Source of the DNA: Dokdonella koreensis DS-123
Lineage (GTDB): Bacteria > Pseudomonadota > Gammaproteobacteria > Xanthomonadales > Rhodanobacteraceae
Direction of reading: 5' to 3'
DNA: 64,000 bases
NCBI RefSeq assembly: GCF_001632775.1
Contig: NZ_CP015249.1
Location: forward strand, 2,956,686-3,020,685
Below, one piece after another: positions 1 through 7,920 of the stretch; position 1 is the stretch's first letter; each line of letters starts with the position of its first letter. Made by a program: the position numbers and the translations under genes. Below the pieces are notes generated by a model. It worked only from the letters and a program-made list of their open reading frames with translations. It did no database searches and was not told the DNA's origin.

Positions 1-107
1 CGTGACGCCTCGTACGGAGGCGGGGGCGCCTCCTGGGCGACCGCCGGCCGGATTCCAAGTCCACCGATCAGCACGACCGACAGACCCGAAAGTACAAACA
101 TCTTCAT
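1..107 (-). CDS. secreted protein, N-terminal fragment (cut by window edge)
   Basis: The minus strand opens an ATG at 107, preceded by a GGAG ribosome binding site about 7 nt upstream. The frame stays open to the window edge (35 codons). The translation is a textbook Sec signal peptide: Met-Lys start, a hydrophobic core (VLSGLSVVLIGGLG) and an Ala-Val-Ala cleavage site before a Gln-Glu and a proline-rich stretch. The mature protein lies outside the window, so its function cannot be told. It is divergent from cysS, and the roughly 200-bp gap between them must hold both promoters. Confidence 0.6.
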   Translation of the reverse strand, partial: MKMFVLSGLSVVLIGGLGIRPAVAQEAPPPPYEAS

Positions 108-240
108 TTGAATCTCCGAATCGGGGGTGGCACGTCGCCCATGCGATACGGATGTCGCACGGGCCGTGACCATATTTGCGCGGAATTACAGCACCGGATC
201 CCTGAATCGCCGCCCAAGATACTGCCGGATCAGGAGTTTT

Positions 241-246
241 TACAAT
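241..246 (+). promoter_or_regulatory. candidate -10 box for cysS
   Basis: TACAAT lies 61 nt upstream of the preferred cysS start. The same hexamer precedes two other plus-strand genes in this window (rlmJ and the Slp-like lipoprotein). No good -35 element is visible, so this is a weak call. Confidence 0.35.
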
Positions 247-307
247 CCCGAAAGAGGCCCCCCGGCAAGCTGCTATGATGCGGCGAAGCAACAAAATCCC
301 CGTCCGA

Positions 308-1705
308 ATGAGCCTACGCCTGCACAATTCCCTGACCCGGCAGACCGAGGAATTCGTTCCCCAGGATCCGGCCCGGGTCACGATGTACGTCTGCGGACCG
401 ACCGTCTACAACTACGTCCACATCGGCAATGCCCGGCCCCCGGTCGTGTTCGATCTTCTGGCGCGCTTGCTGCGCCGCCGTTACAGCCGCGTTGTCTACG
501 CCCGCAACATTACCGACGTGGACGACAAGATCAATGCCGCCGCGCTGCAGGCCGGCGTGCCGATCGGCGATATCACCGATCGCTATGCCCGGGCCTACCA
601 CGAGGACATGGCCAAGCTCGGCGTGGCCCCCCCGGACATCGTCCCGTACGCGACGGCGCACATCCCGCAGATCGTGGCGATGTGCCAACGGCTGATCGAC
701 ACGGGACATGCCTACGAGGCCGAGGGCCATGTGCTGTTCGACGTCGGCAGCTTCCCCGACTACGGCCGGCTGTCCGGCCGCTCGGCCGAGGACATGATCG
801 CCGGTGCCCGCGTCGAGGTCGCTCCGTACAAGCGCAACCCGGCCGACTTCGTGCTGTGGAAGCCCTCCACGCCCGAGCTTCCCGGATGGGACAGCCCGTG
901 GGGACGGGGCCGGCCGGGCTGGCACATCGAGTGCTCGGCGATGGCCGCCGCGCACCTCGGTGAAACGATCGACATCCACGCCGGCGGCAACGACCTGCTG
1001 TTTCCGCACCACGAGAACGAGATCGCCCAGAGCACCTGTGCGCACGGGGGCAAGGTCTTCGCGCGCTACTGGCTGCACAACGGCATGCTGAGCATGGAAG
1101 GGCGCAAGATGTCCAAGTCGCTCGGCAACGTGCTGGTGCTGCACGAACTGCTCGACCTGCATCCGGCCGAGTCGCTGCGGCTGGTGCTGCTGAAGGCGCA
1201 CTACCGGCAGCCGCTGGACTGGTCCGAATCGGCCATCACGCAGGCCACGCGCACGCTGGATGGCTGGTACGGCGTGCTGCGCGACCTGGCGGCGATACCG
1301 ACCGAGACCGCCCCGGTCCCGGCCGAGCTGGAAGCGGCGCTCTGCGACGACCTCAACACGCCGGCGGCGTTCGCCGTGCTGGCTGGCCTTGCGGACGCCG
1401 CTCGCAAGGCGACCTCGGTCGAGGAGAAGCGCACAGCCAAGGCCGACCTGCTCGCGGCGGGCGAACTGCTGGGCGTGCTGCAGCAGGATCCCGAGGCCTG
1501 GTTCCAGCAGGCGGCGGGCGGGCGGACGATCGATGCCGGCTGGGTCGAATCCCTGCTCGAGCAGCGCCGTGCCGCGCGTGCCGCGCGCGATTTCGCCACC
1601 TCCGACCGGATCCGGGACGAGCTGGCCGCCAGCGGCATCCTGATCGAGGACGGCGCCGGGGCGACGCGCTGGAAAGTGGCGAAGAACGATGACTGCCCGG
1701 CCTGA
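308..1705 (+). CDS. cysS: cysteinyl-tRNA synthetase
   Basis: Class I aminoacyl-tRNA synthetase that charges tRNA-Cys with cysteine in the cytosol. The ATP site shows the HIGN form of the HIGH motif ([13 protein letters not shown]) and KMSKS ([10 protein letters not shown]). The zinc ligands that select cysteine are visible as Cys29 (MYVCGPT), the Cys of HIECSAM and the His pair of LLFPHHENE. The length, 465 residues from this ATG, matches the family (461 in E. coli). An upstream in-frame ATG pair at 275/278 would add 11 unconserved residues. I prefer 308 because the family begins right before the L-x-N-(S/T)-L-T-R segment, although neither start has a strong ribosome binding site. It overlaps sufE by 17 nt, so the two are probably co-transcribed. 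Confidence 0.96.
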   Translation: MSLRLHNSLTRQTEEFVPQDPARVTMYVCGPTVYNYVHIGNARPPVVFDLLARLLRRRYSRVVYARNITDVDDKINAAALQAGVPIGDITDRYARAYHEDMAKLGVAPPDIVPYATAHIPQIVAMCQRLIDTGHAYEAEGHVLFDVGSFPDYGRLSGRSAEDMIAGARVEVAPYKRNPADFVLWKPSTPELPGWDSPWGRGRPGWHIECSAMAAAHLGETIDIHAGGNDLLFPHHENEIAQSTCAHGGKVFARYWLHNGMLSMEGRKMSKSLGNVLVLHELLDLHPAESLRLVLLKAHYRQPLDWSESAITQATRTLDGWYGVLRDLAAIPTETAPVPAELEAALCDDLNTPAAFAVLAGLADAARKATSVEEKRTAKADLLAAGELLGVLQQDPEAWFQQAAGGRTIDAGWVESLLEQRRAARAARDFATSDRIRDELAASGILIEDGAGATRWKVAKNDDCPA

Positions 1706-2132
1706 CAGCGTGATCGAAGACACGGCCGAAGCCGCCCAGCTGGCGATCGCCGAGGAATTCGCGTTCTTCGGCGACTGGACCGAGCGGTACCAGTACCTGA
1801 TCGACCTGGGGCGCAAGCTGCCGCCGTTCCCCGAAGCGCTCAAGACCGAGGAGCACCGCGTCCAGGGCTGCCAATCGCAGGTATGGCTGGTGGCCGAAGG
1901 CGATGCGCAGGCGCTGCGGTTCCAGGCGATCAGCGACTCGGCCATCGTGTCGGGCCTGATCGCATTGCTGCTGCGCGTCTACTCGGGACGGTCGGCAGCA
2001 CAGATCCTGGCGACCGAACCGCGCTTCATCGAGGCGATCGGCCTGGCCAAGCACCTGTCACCGACGCGTTCCAACGGCCTGGCCGCGATGCTGGCGACGA
2101 TCAAGCACAAGGCAGCCGCAAGCGCCGGCTGA
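1689..2132 (+). CDS. sufE: SufE-family sulfur acceptor for Fe-S cluster assembly
   Basis: A 147-residue protein of the SufE/CsdE fold. SufE takes persulfide sulfur from a cysteine desulfurase (SufS or CsdA) and passes it to the scaffold. The conserved loop is present ([14 protein letters not shown]), with the sulfur-accepting Cys inside GCQSQVW. The C-terminal helical part ([17 protein letters not shown]) is also typical. It starts inside the end of cysS, so translation is probably coupled. No sufS or csdA is next to it, so the partner must lie elsewhere. It could be CsdE rather than SufE; sequence alone does not separate them. Confidence 0.9.
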   Translation: MTARPDSVIEDTAEAAQLAIAEEFAFFGDWTERYQYLIDLGRKLPPFPEALKTEEHRVQGCQSQVWLVAEGDAQALRFQAISDSAIVSGLIALLLRVYSGRSAAQILATEPRFIEAIGLAKHLSPTRSNGLAAMLATIKHKAAASAG

Positions 2133-2193
2133 TCCACGCACGCGGGCGCGCCCCGCGAATCGCCGCGGCGCCCATCGCCGCGCCCGGCGAGGC

Positions 2194-2922
2194 TCACTCC
2201 GCGGCCGGGTCCTCGTTGCGCGCCAGGCCGGTGTGCCGCACGTCCTTGCCCCGCACCAGGTAGAGCACGTACTCGCACAGGTTCTTGCAGCGATCGCCGA
2301 CCCGCTCCAGCGAGCGGGCGGCCCACAGCCGCTCCAGTTCCCGCGGGATCGCGTCGGGGGTCTGGCGCATCCGGTCGGTCAGCAACGCCAGCAGGTCGCG
2401 ATAGCGCGCGTCGATCCGGCGGTCGCGGCGGATGACGTCCAGCGCCAGGCGCTCGTCCAGACGAGCGAACGCGTCCAGCGCTCCCCGCAGCATGTCGCGC
2501 GCCTGCACGCCGAGGCCGGCCAGGGCCGCTGTCGGCTCCTCGCCATGGCTGTCCTCGCCGACCAGGCCTTCGGCGATGCGCTCGATGCGCTTGGCCTCGT
2601 CACCGATGCGCTCGATGTCGCCGAGCATCTTCATGACGGTCAGCACCAGGCGCAGGTCCGAGGCGGCCGGCTGCCGGCGAGCGAGTATCTGCGTGCACTG
2701 GCTGTCGATCTCGATCTCGGCGGCGTTGATCTGCTCCTCGCGCGCCGTCACCTCGGCACCCAGCCGCGCGTCGCCGTCGGTCAGCACGCGCAAGGCCACC
2801 GCCAGCTGCTCTTCGACCAGGCCGCCCATCGCCAGCACCTTGCGCCGCACGTCCTCCAGCTCGTTGCTGAACTGGCGCGAGATGTGCGGATTGAGATGGG
2901 TGTGTTCGGTCGACATCGGCAT
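2194..2922 (-). CDS. phoU: PhoU, phosphate signalling regulator
   Basis: A 242-residue, all-helical PhoU protein with two tandem PhoU domains. It carries the conserved E/D-rich helices (residues including LGDIERIGDEAKRIERIAE and, in the second half, [16 protein letters not shown]). PhoU links the Pst transporter to the PhoR kinase and keeps the Pho regulon off when phosphate is plentiful. The start at 2922 is chosen because a GGAG sits 10 nt upstream; a second ATG lies two codons in, at 2916. The open frame continues far upstream through pstB, but that part is a shadow. It is the last gene of pstC-pstA-pstB-phoU, 17 nt after pstB. Confidence 0.95.
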   Translation of the reverse strand: MPMSTEHTHLNPHISRQFSNELEDVRRKVLAMGGLVEEQLAVALRVLTDGDARLGAEVTAREEQINAAEIEIDSQCTQILARRQPAASDLRLVLTVMKMLGDIERIGDEAKRIERIAEGLVGEDSHGEEPTAALAGLGVQARDMLRGALDAFARLDERLALDVIRRDRRIDARYRDLLALLTDRMRQTPDAIPRELERLWAARSLERVGDRCKNLCEYVLYLVRGKDVRHTGLARNEDPAAE

Positions 2923-2939
2923 CGGGATGGAACTCCAGG

Positions 2940-3746
2940 TCAGCCGTAGCGACCGGTGACATAGTCCTCGGTCTCGCGGCGCAGGGGATTGGTGAACAGC
3001 GTATCGGTGTCGTTGACCTCGATCAGCCGGCCGTCGTTGAGGAACGCGGCGAAGTCCGAGACGCGCGCGGCCTGCTGCAGGTTGTGCGTGGCCAGGACGA
3101 TCGTGCAGCGCCGCCCGAGCTGGCGCAGCAGTTCCTCCAGGCGCAGCGAGGACTGCGGGTCGAGCGCAGCGGCCGGCTCGTCCATCAGCAGGACGTCCGG
3201 CTGCAGGATCAGCGCGCGCGCGATCGCCAGTCGCTGCTGCTGGCCCGGCGCCAGCGTCAGGGCCGGCTCGTCCAGCTGCGCGGCCACCTCGTCCCACAGC
3301 GCGACGGCACGCAACGCCTCCTCGACCGGGGCGTCCAGGTCGCGGCGACGGCGCAGGCCCAGCAGGCGCAGGCCGTAGGCCACGTTCTCGTAGACCGACA
3401 GCGGGAACGGGTTCGGGCGCGGGAACACCATGCCGATGCGCCTGCGGACCTCGTGCGCGGGCCAGTCGGCACCGCGGACCGGGACGCCGCGCAGCAGGAC
3501 CTCGCCGTGCATCCGGCTGCCGGGAACCTCCTGGCTCAGGCGGTTGAGGCAGCGCAGCAGGCTGGTCTTGCCGCTGCCGCTGGGTCCGATCAGGGCGGTC
3601 ACGCGCCCGGCCGGAATCGTCAGGCTGACATCGTGGATCACCTGCCGCGTCTCGTACCAGAGCGAAAGCCCCTGCGTCTCGACGATCCTTTCCAGGCCGT
3701 CGAACAGGCGCGGCGCGACCGTCGTGTTCGTCAAAGGGGTGGACAT
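2940..3746 (-). CDS. pstB: PstB, phosphate ABC transporter ATPase (unusual motifs)
   Basis: A 268-residue ABC ATPase that powers high-affinity phosphate import with PstA and PstC. Walker A is intact (GPSGSGKT, 54-61), as are Walker B (DVLLMDE, 184-190) and the switch His221. Several family motifs are altered. The Q-loop position in the MVF-x-x-PNPFP segment is Pro109 where PstB normally has Gln. The signature is LAPGQQQR instead of LSGGQQQR. The D-loop reads AALDP instead of SALDP. The PNPFP segment is still typical of PstB, so the family call is firm. It follows pstA with a 7-nt gap. Confidence 0.92.
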   Translation of the reverse strand: MSTPLTNTTVAPRLFDGLERIVETQGLSLWYETRQVIHDVSLTIPAGRVTALIGPSGSGKTSLLRCLNRLSQEVPGSRMHGEVLLRGVPVRGADWPAHEVRRRIGMVFPRPNPFPLSVYENVAYGLRLLGLRRRRDLDAPVEEALRAVALWDEVAAQLDEPALTLAPGQQQRLAIARALILQPDVLLMDEPAAALDPQSSLRLEELLRQLGRRCTIVLATHNLQQAARVSDFAAFLNDGRLIEVNDTDTLFTNPLRRETEDYVTGRYG

Positions 3747-3753
3747 GTTCGTT

Positions 3754-5016
3754 TCATGATTCGAAGGCGCGATAGCGGTCGCGCAGCCGTTTGCGCACCA
3801 GGCCGGCGGCCGCGTTGAGGGTCAGCACCAGGCCCACCAGCAGCAAGGCGCTGGCGTAGGCATGGGGCACGCCGACCAGCGCGTCGGGACTGGCCAGGGC
3901 ATTGTCGTAGACGGCAAAGCCCAGGTGCATGAACTGCCGCGAAGGATGCAGGTACGGAAACTCGGTATCCAGCGGCAGGCTGGGCGCCAGCTTGACGACG
4001 CCGACCAGCATCAGCGGCGCCACCGCGCCGACCGCGCGCGCGATGGCCAGGATCCAGGCGGTCAGCAGCGCCGGACGCGCAAGCGGGAGCAGCAGCGCGC
4101 GCAAGGTCTCGCCCTGCGTGGCGCCGAGCGCCAGCGAACCCAGGCGCTGCGCGACGGGAATGCGCGCCAGGCCTTCCTCGACCGTGACGACGACCACCGG
4201 CAAGGTCAGCAGCGCCAGGGTCAGCGCCGCCCACAGCAGGCCGCCGGCGCCGAAGGTCGGCACCGGCAGGCGATCGGCATAGAACCACCGGTCGATGCTG
4301 CCGCCGATGCCGTGCACGAACAGGCCCAGGCCCAGCACGCCATAGACGATCGACGGCACGCCCGCGAGGCTGCCGACCGCGCCCCGCACCAGCCGGCCGA
4401 TCCGGCCAGGGCCGGCATAGGCATGCAGGTGGATCGCCGCCGCGACGCCGATCGGCATCACGATGACGCTCATCAGGAGGACCAGGACCAGGGTGCCGGC
4501 GAGCGCCGGCAGCATGCCCGGCCCCTCGCCGGTGCCGCCGGCCGCATAGGCGCGCAGGTTCCTGCCGAAACTGGCCACCTTTTCGCCGAACGACAGGGCA
4601 TTGCGCGGATCGGCCGCGACGATATCGGTCGCGCCCGGTTCGGGCGCCTGCGCGGCGCGGCGGTAGCTGCGACGGCCGTCCGCGTGGAGCAGCACCCAGG
4701 CGTCGGCGGGACGATCCACCTGCAGGACCTCGGCACGCCGGACGCGCACGTAGCCGTCGCTCGGCCGTGCCGTTTCACTGGTTCGCAGGATCCAGGCGTC
4801 GCCCTCCTCCAGTGCGATCTCGCCGAGCAGCCGCTGCTGGTCGCGCAGCACGAGCTCGACGACCGGCTGCGGCCAGAACGGCCCCAGTCCGGCCCGGACC
4901 AGCACCACCACGATGCCGGCTGCCAGTGCGATGCACAGCGCCAGGCACGCGGCCGACAGCCAGACGCCGACGTCGCCGCGCAGCTCCGCGCTCGGCAGCG
5001 GACGGCCGGGCCTCAT
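3754..5016 (-). CDS. pstA: PstA, phosphate ABC transporter permease (long form)
   Basis: A 420-residue permease, longer than the roughly 296-residue E. coli protein. The first membrane helix (about residues 20-45) is followed by about 115 soluble residues predicted outside the membrane. The usual five-helix permease core then starts near residue 165. The ATPase-contact loop is recognisable (SLALGATQGETLRALLLP). Longer PstA forms with an N-terminal insertion are known in gammaproteobacteria. The ATG overlaps the pstC stop in an ATGA arrangement, which fixes the start and implies coupled translation; the open frame upstream of 5016 is a pstC shadow. Confidence 0.93.
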   Translation of the reverse strand: MRPGRPLPSAELRGDVGVWLSAACLALCIALAAGIVVVLVRAGLGPFWPQPVVELVLRDQQRLLGEIALEEGDAWILRTSETARPSDGYVRVRRAEVLQVDRPADAWVLLHADGRRSYRRAAQAPEPGATDIVAADPRNALSFGEKVASFGRNLRAYAAGGTGEGPGMLPALAGTLVLVLLMSVIVMPIGVAAAIHLHAYAGPGRIGRLVRGAVGSLAGVPSIVYGVLGLGLFVHGIGGSIDRWFYADRLPVPTFGAGGLLWAALTLALLTLPVVVVTVEEGLARIPVAQRLGSLALGATQGETLRALLLPLARPALLTAWILAIARAVGAVAPLMLVGVVKLAPSLPLDTEFPYLHPSRQFMHLGFAVYDNALASPDALVGVPHAYASALLLVGLVLTLNAAAGLVRKRLRDRYRAFES

Positions 5017-6071
5017 GAGGAAAGCCGGCCGCGAATGCGACCCGCCGCGAAGTTGCAGGCGAAGCTCAGCAGGAACAAGGCCAGCGTCGCGAACAGCAGC
5101 ACCTGCCAGGCGAGGCTGCCGCGCTCCGCGCCCGGCAGCGACAGCGCCAGCTCGGCGCTGAGGCTGCGCAGGCCATCGCGCGGATCCAGGCTGGCGATCG
5201 GCGTGTTGCCGCTGGCCATCAGCAGCACCATCGTCTCGCCGGTGCAGCGCCCGAACGCCAGCAAGGCCGCCGCGACGAGTCCCGGTGCCGATGCCGGCAG
5301 CACCAGCGAGCGCAGCGCCTGCCAGCGCGAAGCGCCCAGCGCGATCGCGGCATCGACATGGCGATCCCAGGCGGCCTGCAAGACCTCGCCGATGACCGCG
5401 CAGACCAGCGGAATCGCCGCCACGCCCAGCGCCAGCCCGACCAGGAGGCCGTTCCATGGCGTATCCACCGCGATCGCATCGACCAGCGGATCGAGGCCGA
5501 CGATCACGCCGGCGACCAGCACCAGCATCGGCAGCACGATCAGCGGCAGCCAGGACCGGCGCGCGCGCAGCGGCCGGCCGAAAACGACGGAGACCACGAG
5601 GACGGCGGCCAGGGCGACGGCGGCGAGCACCAGCAAGGTCGCGACGTGCGACCGCAGCCACGGCGCCAGCCAGGTCAGCGCGATCAGCCCGAGCACCACG
5701 GTCGGGATCGCCGCCAGCACATCGAGAACCGCCCTGAAACCCGCGCGCCAGCGGCCGGTGGCGAAGCACACGATATGGATGGCGGTGCCCAGTCCGATCG
5801 GGAACGCCACCAGCACGGCGATCAGGCCGGCCTTCAGCGTCCCGGCCAGCAGCAACAGGAAACGGCCGCCGACGCCCTCGGGCATGCGCGCATGCGGCAG
5901 CAGCTCGAACAGCAGGAAGGCCGGGATGACCAGGATCGAAAGGACCACGATCGCCGCGCCGGTGGCGGCCAGCAGGCGTCCGAAACGCTCGCGCCGCCGC
6001 CGCACGGCGTGCCGTTCCTGCGCGATGCGCGCGACCGCTAGGGCAGGATTCGGACGCAGATCGGCGGACAT
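5013..6071 (-). CDS. pstC: PstC, phosphate ABC transporter permease
   Basis: A 352-residue inner-membrane permease. It has a basic N-terminus, about six hydrophobic segments and the ATPase-contact loop (AIALGASRWQALRSLVLPA), followed by the conserved GRCTGETM region. With PstA it forms the phosphate channel. It is the first gene of the operon and is preceded by a Pho box only 22 nt from this ATG. No ribosome binding site is visible, so the transcript may be nearly leaderless or the true start may be slightly downstream. The periplasmic binding protein PstS is not encoded in this window. Confidence 0.93.
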   Translation of the reverse strand: MSADLRPNPALAVARIAQERHAVRRRRERFGRLLAATGAAIVVLSILVIPAFLLFELLPHARMPEGVGGRFLLLLAGTLKAGLIAVLVAFPIGLGTAIHIVCFATGRWRAGFRAVLDVLAAIPTVVLGLIALTWLAPWLRSHVATLLVLAAVALAAVLVVSVVFGRPLRARRSWLPLIVLPMLVLVAGVIVGLDPLVDAIAVDTPWNGLLVGLALGVAAIPLVCAVIGEVLQAAWDRHVDAAIALGASRWQALRSLVLPASAPGLVAAALLAFGRCTGETMVLLMASGNTPIASLDPRDGLRSLSAELALSLPGAERGSLAWQVLLFATLALFLLSFACNFAAGRIRGRLSS

Positions 6072-6093
6072 CGAAGCACGCTAGGCATTGGTT

Positions 6094-6111
6094 GTGACAG
6101 GAAAATGACAT
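6094..6111 (-). promoter_or_regulatory. Pho box (PhoB binding site)
   Basis: On the minus strand these 18 bases read ATGTCATTTTCCTGTCAC. This is two TGTCA half-sites 11 bp apart around an A/T-rich centre, very close to the E. coli consensus CTGTCATAAATCTGTCAC. It faces pstC, as expected for PhoB activation of the pst operon under phosphate limitation. A weaker 11-bp-period repeat (CTGCGTCA at 6120-6127, CTGCGCAA at 6131-6138) points the other way, toward the glycosyltransferase. Confidence 0.85.
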
Positions 6112-6206
6112 CGTGAAGCCTGCGTCATCGCTGCGCAACAAAAGCGCAACGCCCGCGAAAGGACCACCTGCCAGCCTGCCGTCGGCTACCCGCAGGCCTC
6201 ATCACG

Positions 6207-7343
6207 ATGCATGTCGCACTCGTCACCGAAACCTGGCCCCCCGAGATCAACGGCGTCGCGCTGACCGTCCACTCGCTGGCGACGGGCCTGAACAGCCTGG
6301 GCCACCGGGTCGAGGTCGTGCGGCCGCGGCAGTCCGACGAGGAGGCCATGGAAGGGCCGGCCGGCATCGAGCAGGTGCTGGTGCGCGGCGCGGCCCTGCC
6401 CCGCTATCCGGGGCTGCGCTTCGGCCTGCCGGCCCGCCACACGCTGCTGCGGCGCTGGCGCATGGAACGTCCCGACGCGATCTACGTCGCCACCGAAGGT
6501 CCGCTCGGCGTCAGCGCGATGACGATCGCGCATCGCCTGGGCATTCCCGCCTGCACCGGCTTCCATACGCGCTTCGACGACTTCGTCCGCCACTACGGCC
6601 TGGGCTTCCTGACGCCGGCCGTGTTCGCCTGGCTGCGCCGGTTCCACAACCGGGCCGCGGCCACCCTGGTACCGACCGAGGAACTGGCCCAGTTCCTGCG
6701 CCGGCACCGCTTCCGCAACGTGCGATTGCTGCACCGCGCGGTCGATACGCGGCTGTTCGATCCCCAGCGACGCGACGAGGCGCTGCGCGCGCACTGGGGC
6801 CTGACGCCCGACCAGCTGGCCGTGGTGCACGTCGGCCGGATCGCGCCGGAGAAGAACCTGGACCTGCTGGTCGATGCCTTCCGGGCGATCCAGCGGCAGC
6901 GTGCGGACGCCCGCTTGATCCTGGTCGGCGACGGACCCGCGCGGGCGGGCCTGGCCCAGCAGCATCCGGACATCGTCTTCTGCGGCCTGCACCGCGGCGA
7001 AGACCTGGCGCGCCACTACGCCAGCGGCGACCTGTTCCTGTTCCCGAGCATCACCGAGACCTTCGGCAACGTCACGCTGGAAGCCATGGCCAGCGGACTG
7101 GCCGTGGTCGCCTACGACTACGGCGCCGCCCGCGAGCGCATCGCCGACGGCCGGACCGGCGTGCGCGTGCCGTTCGACGACGCCGAGGCCTTCATCGCCG
7201 CGTCGACCGCCCTGGCCGTCGACGGGGAGACACGCCGCCTGATGGGACGCTCCGCGCGCACGGCGGTCGAAGGACTCAACCCGGCGTCGGTCACCAACCG
7301 CTTCGTCGAACTCCTGTCCGACCTCTCGCTGAGGGCCGCATGA
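6207..7343 (+). CDS. GT4-family glycosyltransferase
   Basis: A 378-residue GT-B fold glycosyltransferase of family GT4. It begins with the N-terminal signature TETWPPEINGVALTVH. The C-terminal nucleotide-sugar domain has the E-x7-E motif (E284 in ETFGNVTLE, E292) and the phosphate-binding HVGRIAPEKN segment. Close relatives are often annotated as alpha-mannosyltransferases or glycolipid synthases (MgtA/SqdX-like), using a nucleotide sugar to glycosylate a lipid or polyol. No signal peptide is present; it is expected at the cytosolic face of the membrane. It is divergent from pstC across a Pho box and overlaps the PAP2 gene, suggesting a role in phosphate-starvation lipid remodelling. The acceptor cannot be told from sequence. 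Confidence 0.88.
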   Translation: MHVALVTETWPPEINGVALTVHSLATGLNSLGHRVEVVRPRQSDEEAMEGPAGIEQVLVRGAALPRYPGLRFGLPARHTLLRRWRMERPDAIYVATEGPLGVSAMTIAHRLGIPACTGFHTRFDDFVRHYGLGFLTPAVFAWLRRFHNRAAATLVPTEELAQFLRRHRFRNVRLLHRAVDTRLFDPQRRDEALRAHWGLTPDQLAVVHVGRIAPEKNLDLLVDAFRAIQRQRADARLILVGDGPARAGLAQQHPDIVFCGLHRGEDLARHYASGDLFLFPSITETFGNVTLEAMASGLAVVAYDYGAARERIADGRTGVRVPFDDAEAFIAASTALAVDGETRRLMGRSARTAVEGLNPASVTNRFVELLSDLSLRAA

Positions 7344-7900
7344 TGAGCGCACTGGAATTGTTCCAACGCTTCGAGGCGCGCAGCGGCGAATGGCGCCTGT
7401 GCCAGCGCGCCAACCGCTGGGGTGCCCGGCGCGCGGCCCTGGCCTTCTTCGGCGCCGTCAGCCGACTCGGCGACGGGGTGTTCTGGTACGTCCTGATGGG
7501 CCTGCTGCTGCTGAGCGGCACGGCACGCGGGGCCGCCGCCGCCCTCAACATGGCCCTGGTCGGCATCGTCGCGCTCATGCTGTATCGGGGCCTGAAGCGC
7601 TGGACGCGCCGCCCGCGCCCGTTCCGCTCGCACGGCGGCATCGTCGCGCACATCGCGCCGCTCGACGAGTTCAGCTTCCCCTCCGGTCACACGCTGCACG
7701 CGGTGAGCTTCACGACCGTCGCGATCGCCTACGTGCCGTGGCTGGCGGTGCTGCTGATTCCGTTCGCGCTGCTGGTCGGCGCCTCGCGCGTGGTGCTCGG
7801 CCTGCACTATCCGAGCGACGTCATCGCCGCAACGCTGATCGGCATCGGACTGGGCACCGTCTCGCTGCGGCTGGCCGCCTGGATGCTGCCGGTCGTCTAG
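7340..7900 (+). CDS. PAP2-family membrane phosphatase
   Basis: A 186-residue membrane protein with the complete PAP2 catalytic signature. This comprises K-x6-R-P (K86 to P94), P-S-G-H-T (114-118) and R-x5-H-x3-D (R150, H156, D160), set among four or five hydrophobic segments. Members remove phosphate from phosphatidate, phosphatidylglycerol phosphate or undecaprenyl pyrophosphate. The start is one of two adjacent ATGs (7340, 7343) overlapping the glycosyltransferase stop, with GAGG at 7331-7334, so translation is coupled. A natural joint role would be making diacylglycerol that the glycosyltransferase then glycosylates, but this is inference from context only. Confidence 0.9.
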   Translation: MMSALELFQRFEARSGEWRLCQRANRWGARRAALAFFGAVSRLGDGVFWYVLMGLLLLSGTARGAAAALNMALVGIVALMLYRGLKRWTRRPRPFRSHGGIVAHIAPLDEFSFPSGHTLHAVSFTTVAIAYVPWLAVLLIPFALLVGASRVVLGLHYPSDVIAATLIGIGLGTVSLRLAAWMLPVV

Positions 7901-7920
7901 GGCACGGGCCTTCGGCGTCC

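Noticed and set aside
5017-6141. A PstA protein of 795 residues
   Set aside because: The N-terminal half is the pstC region in another frame. The ATGA overlap at 5013-5016 gives the natural start of a 420-residue PstA.
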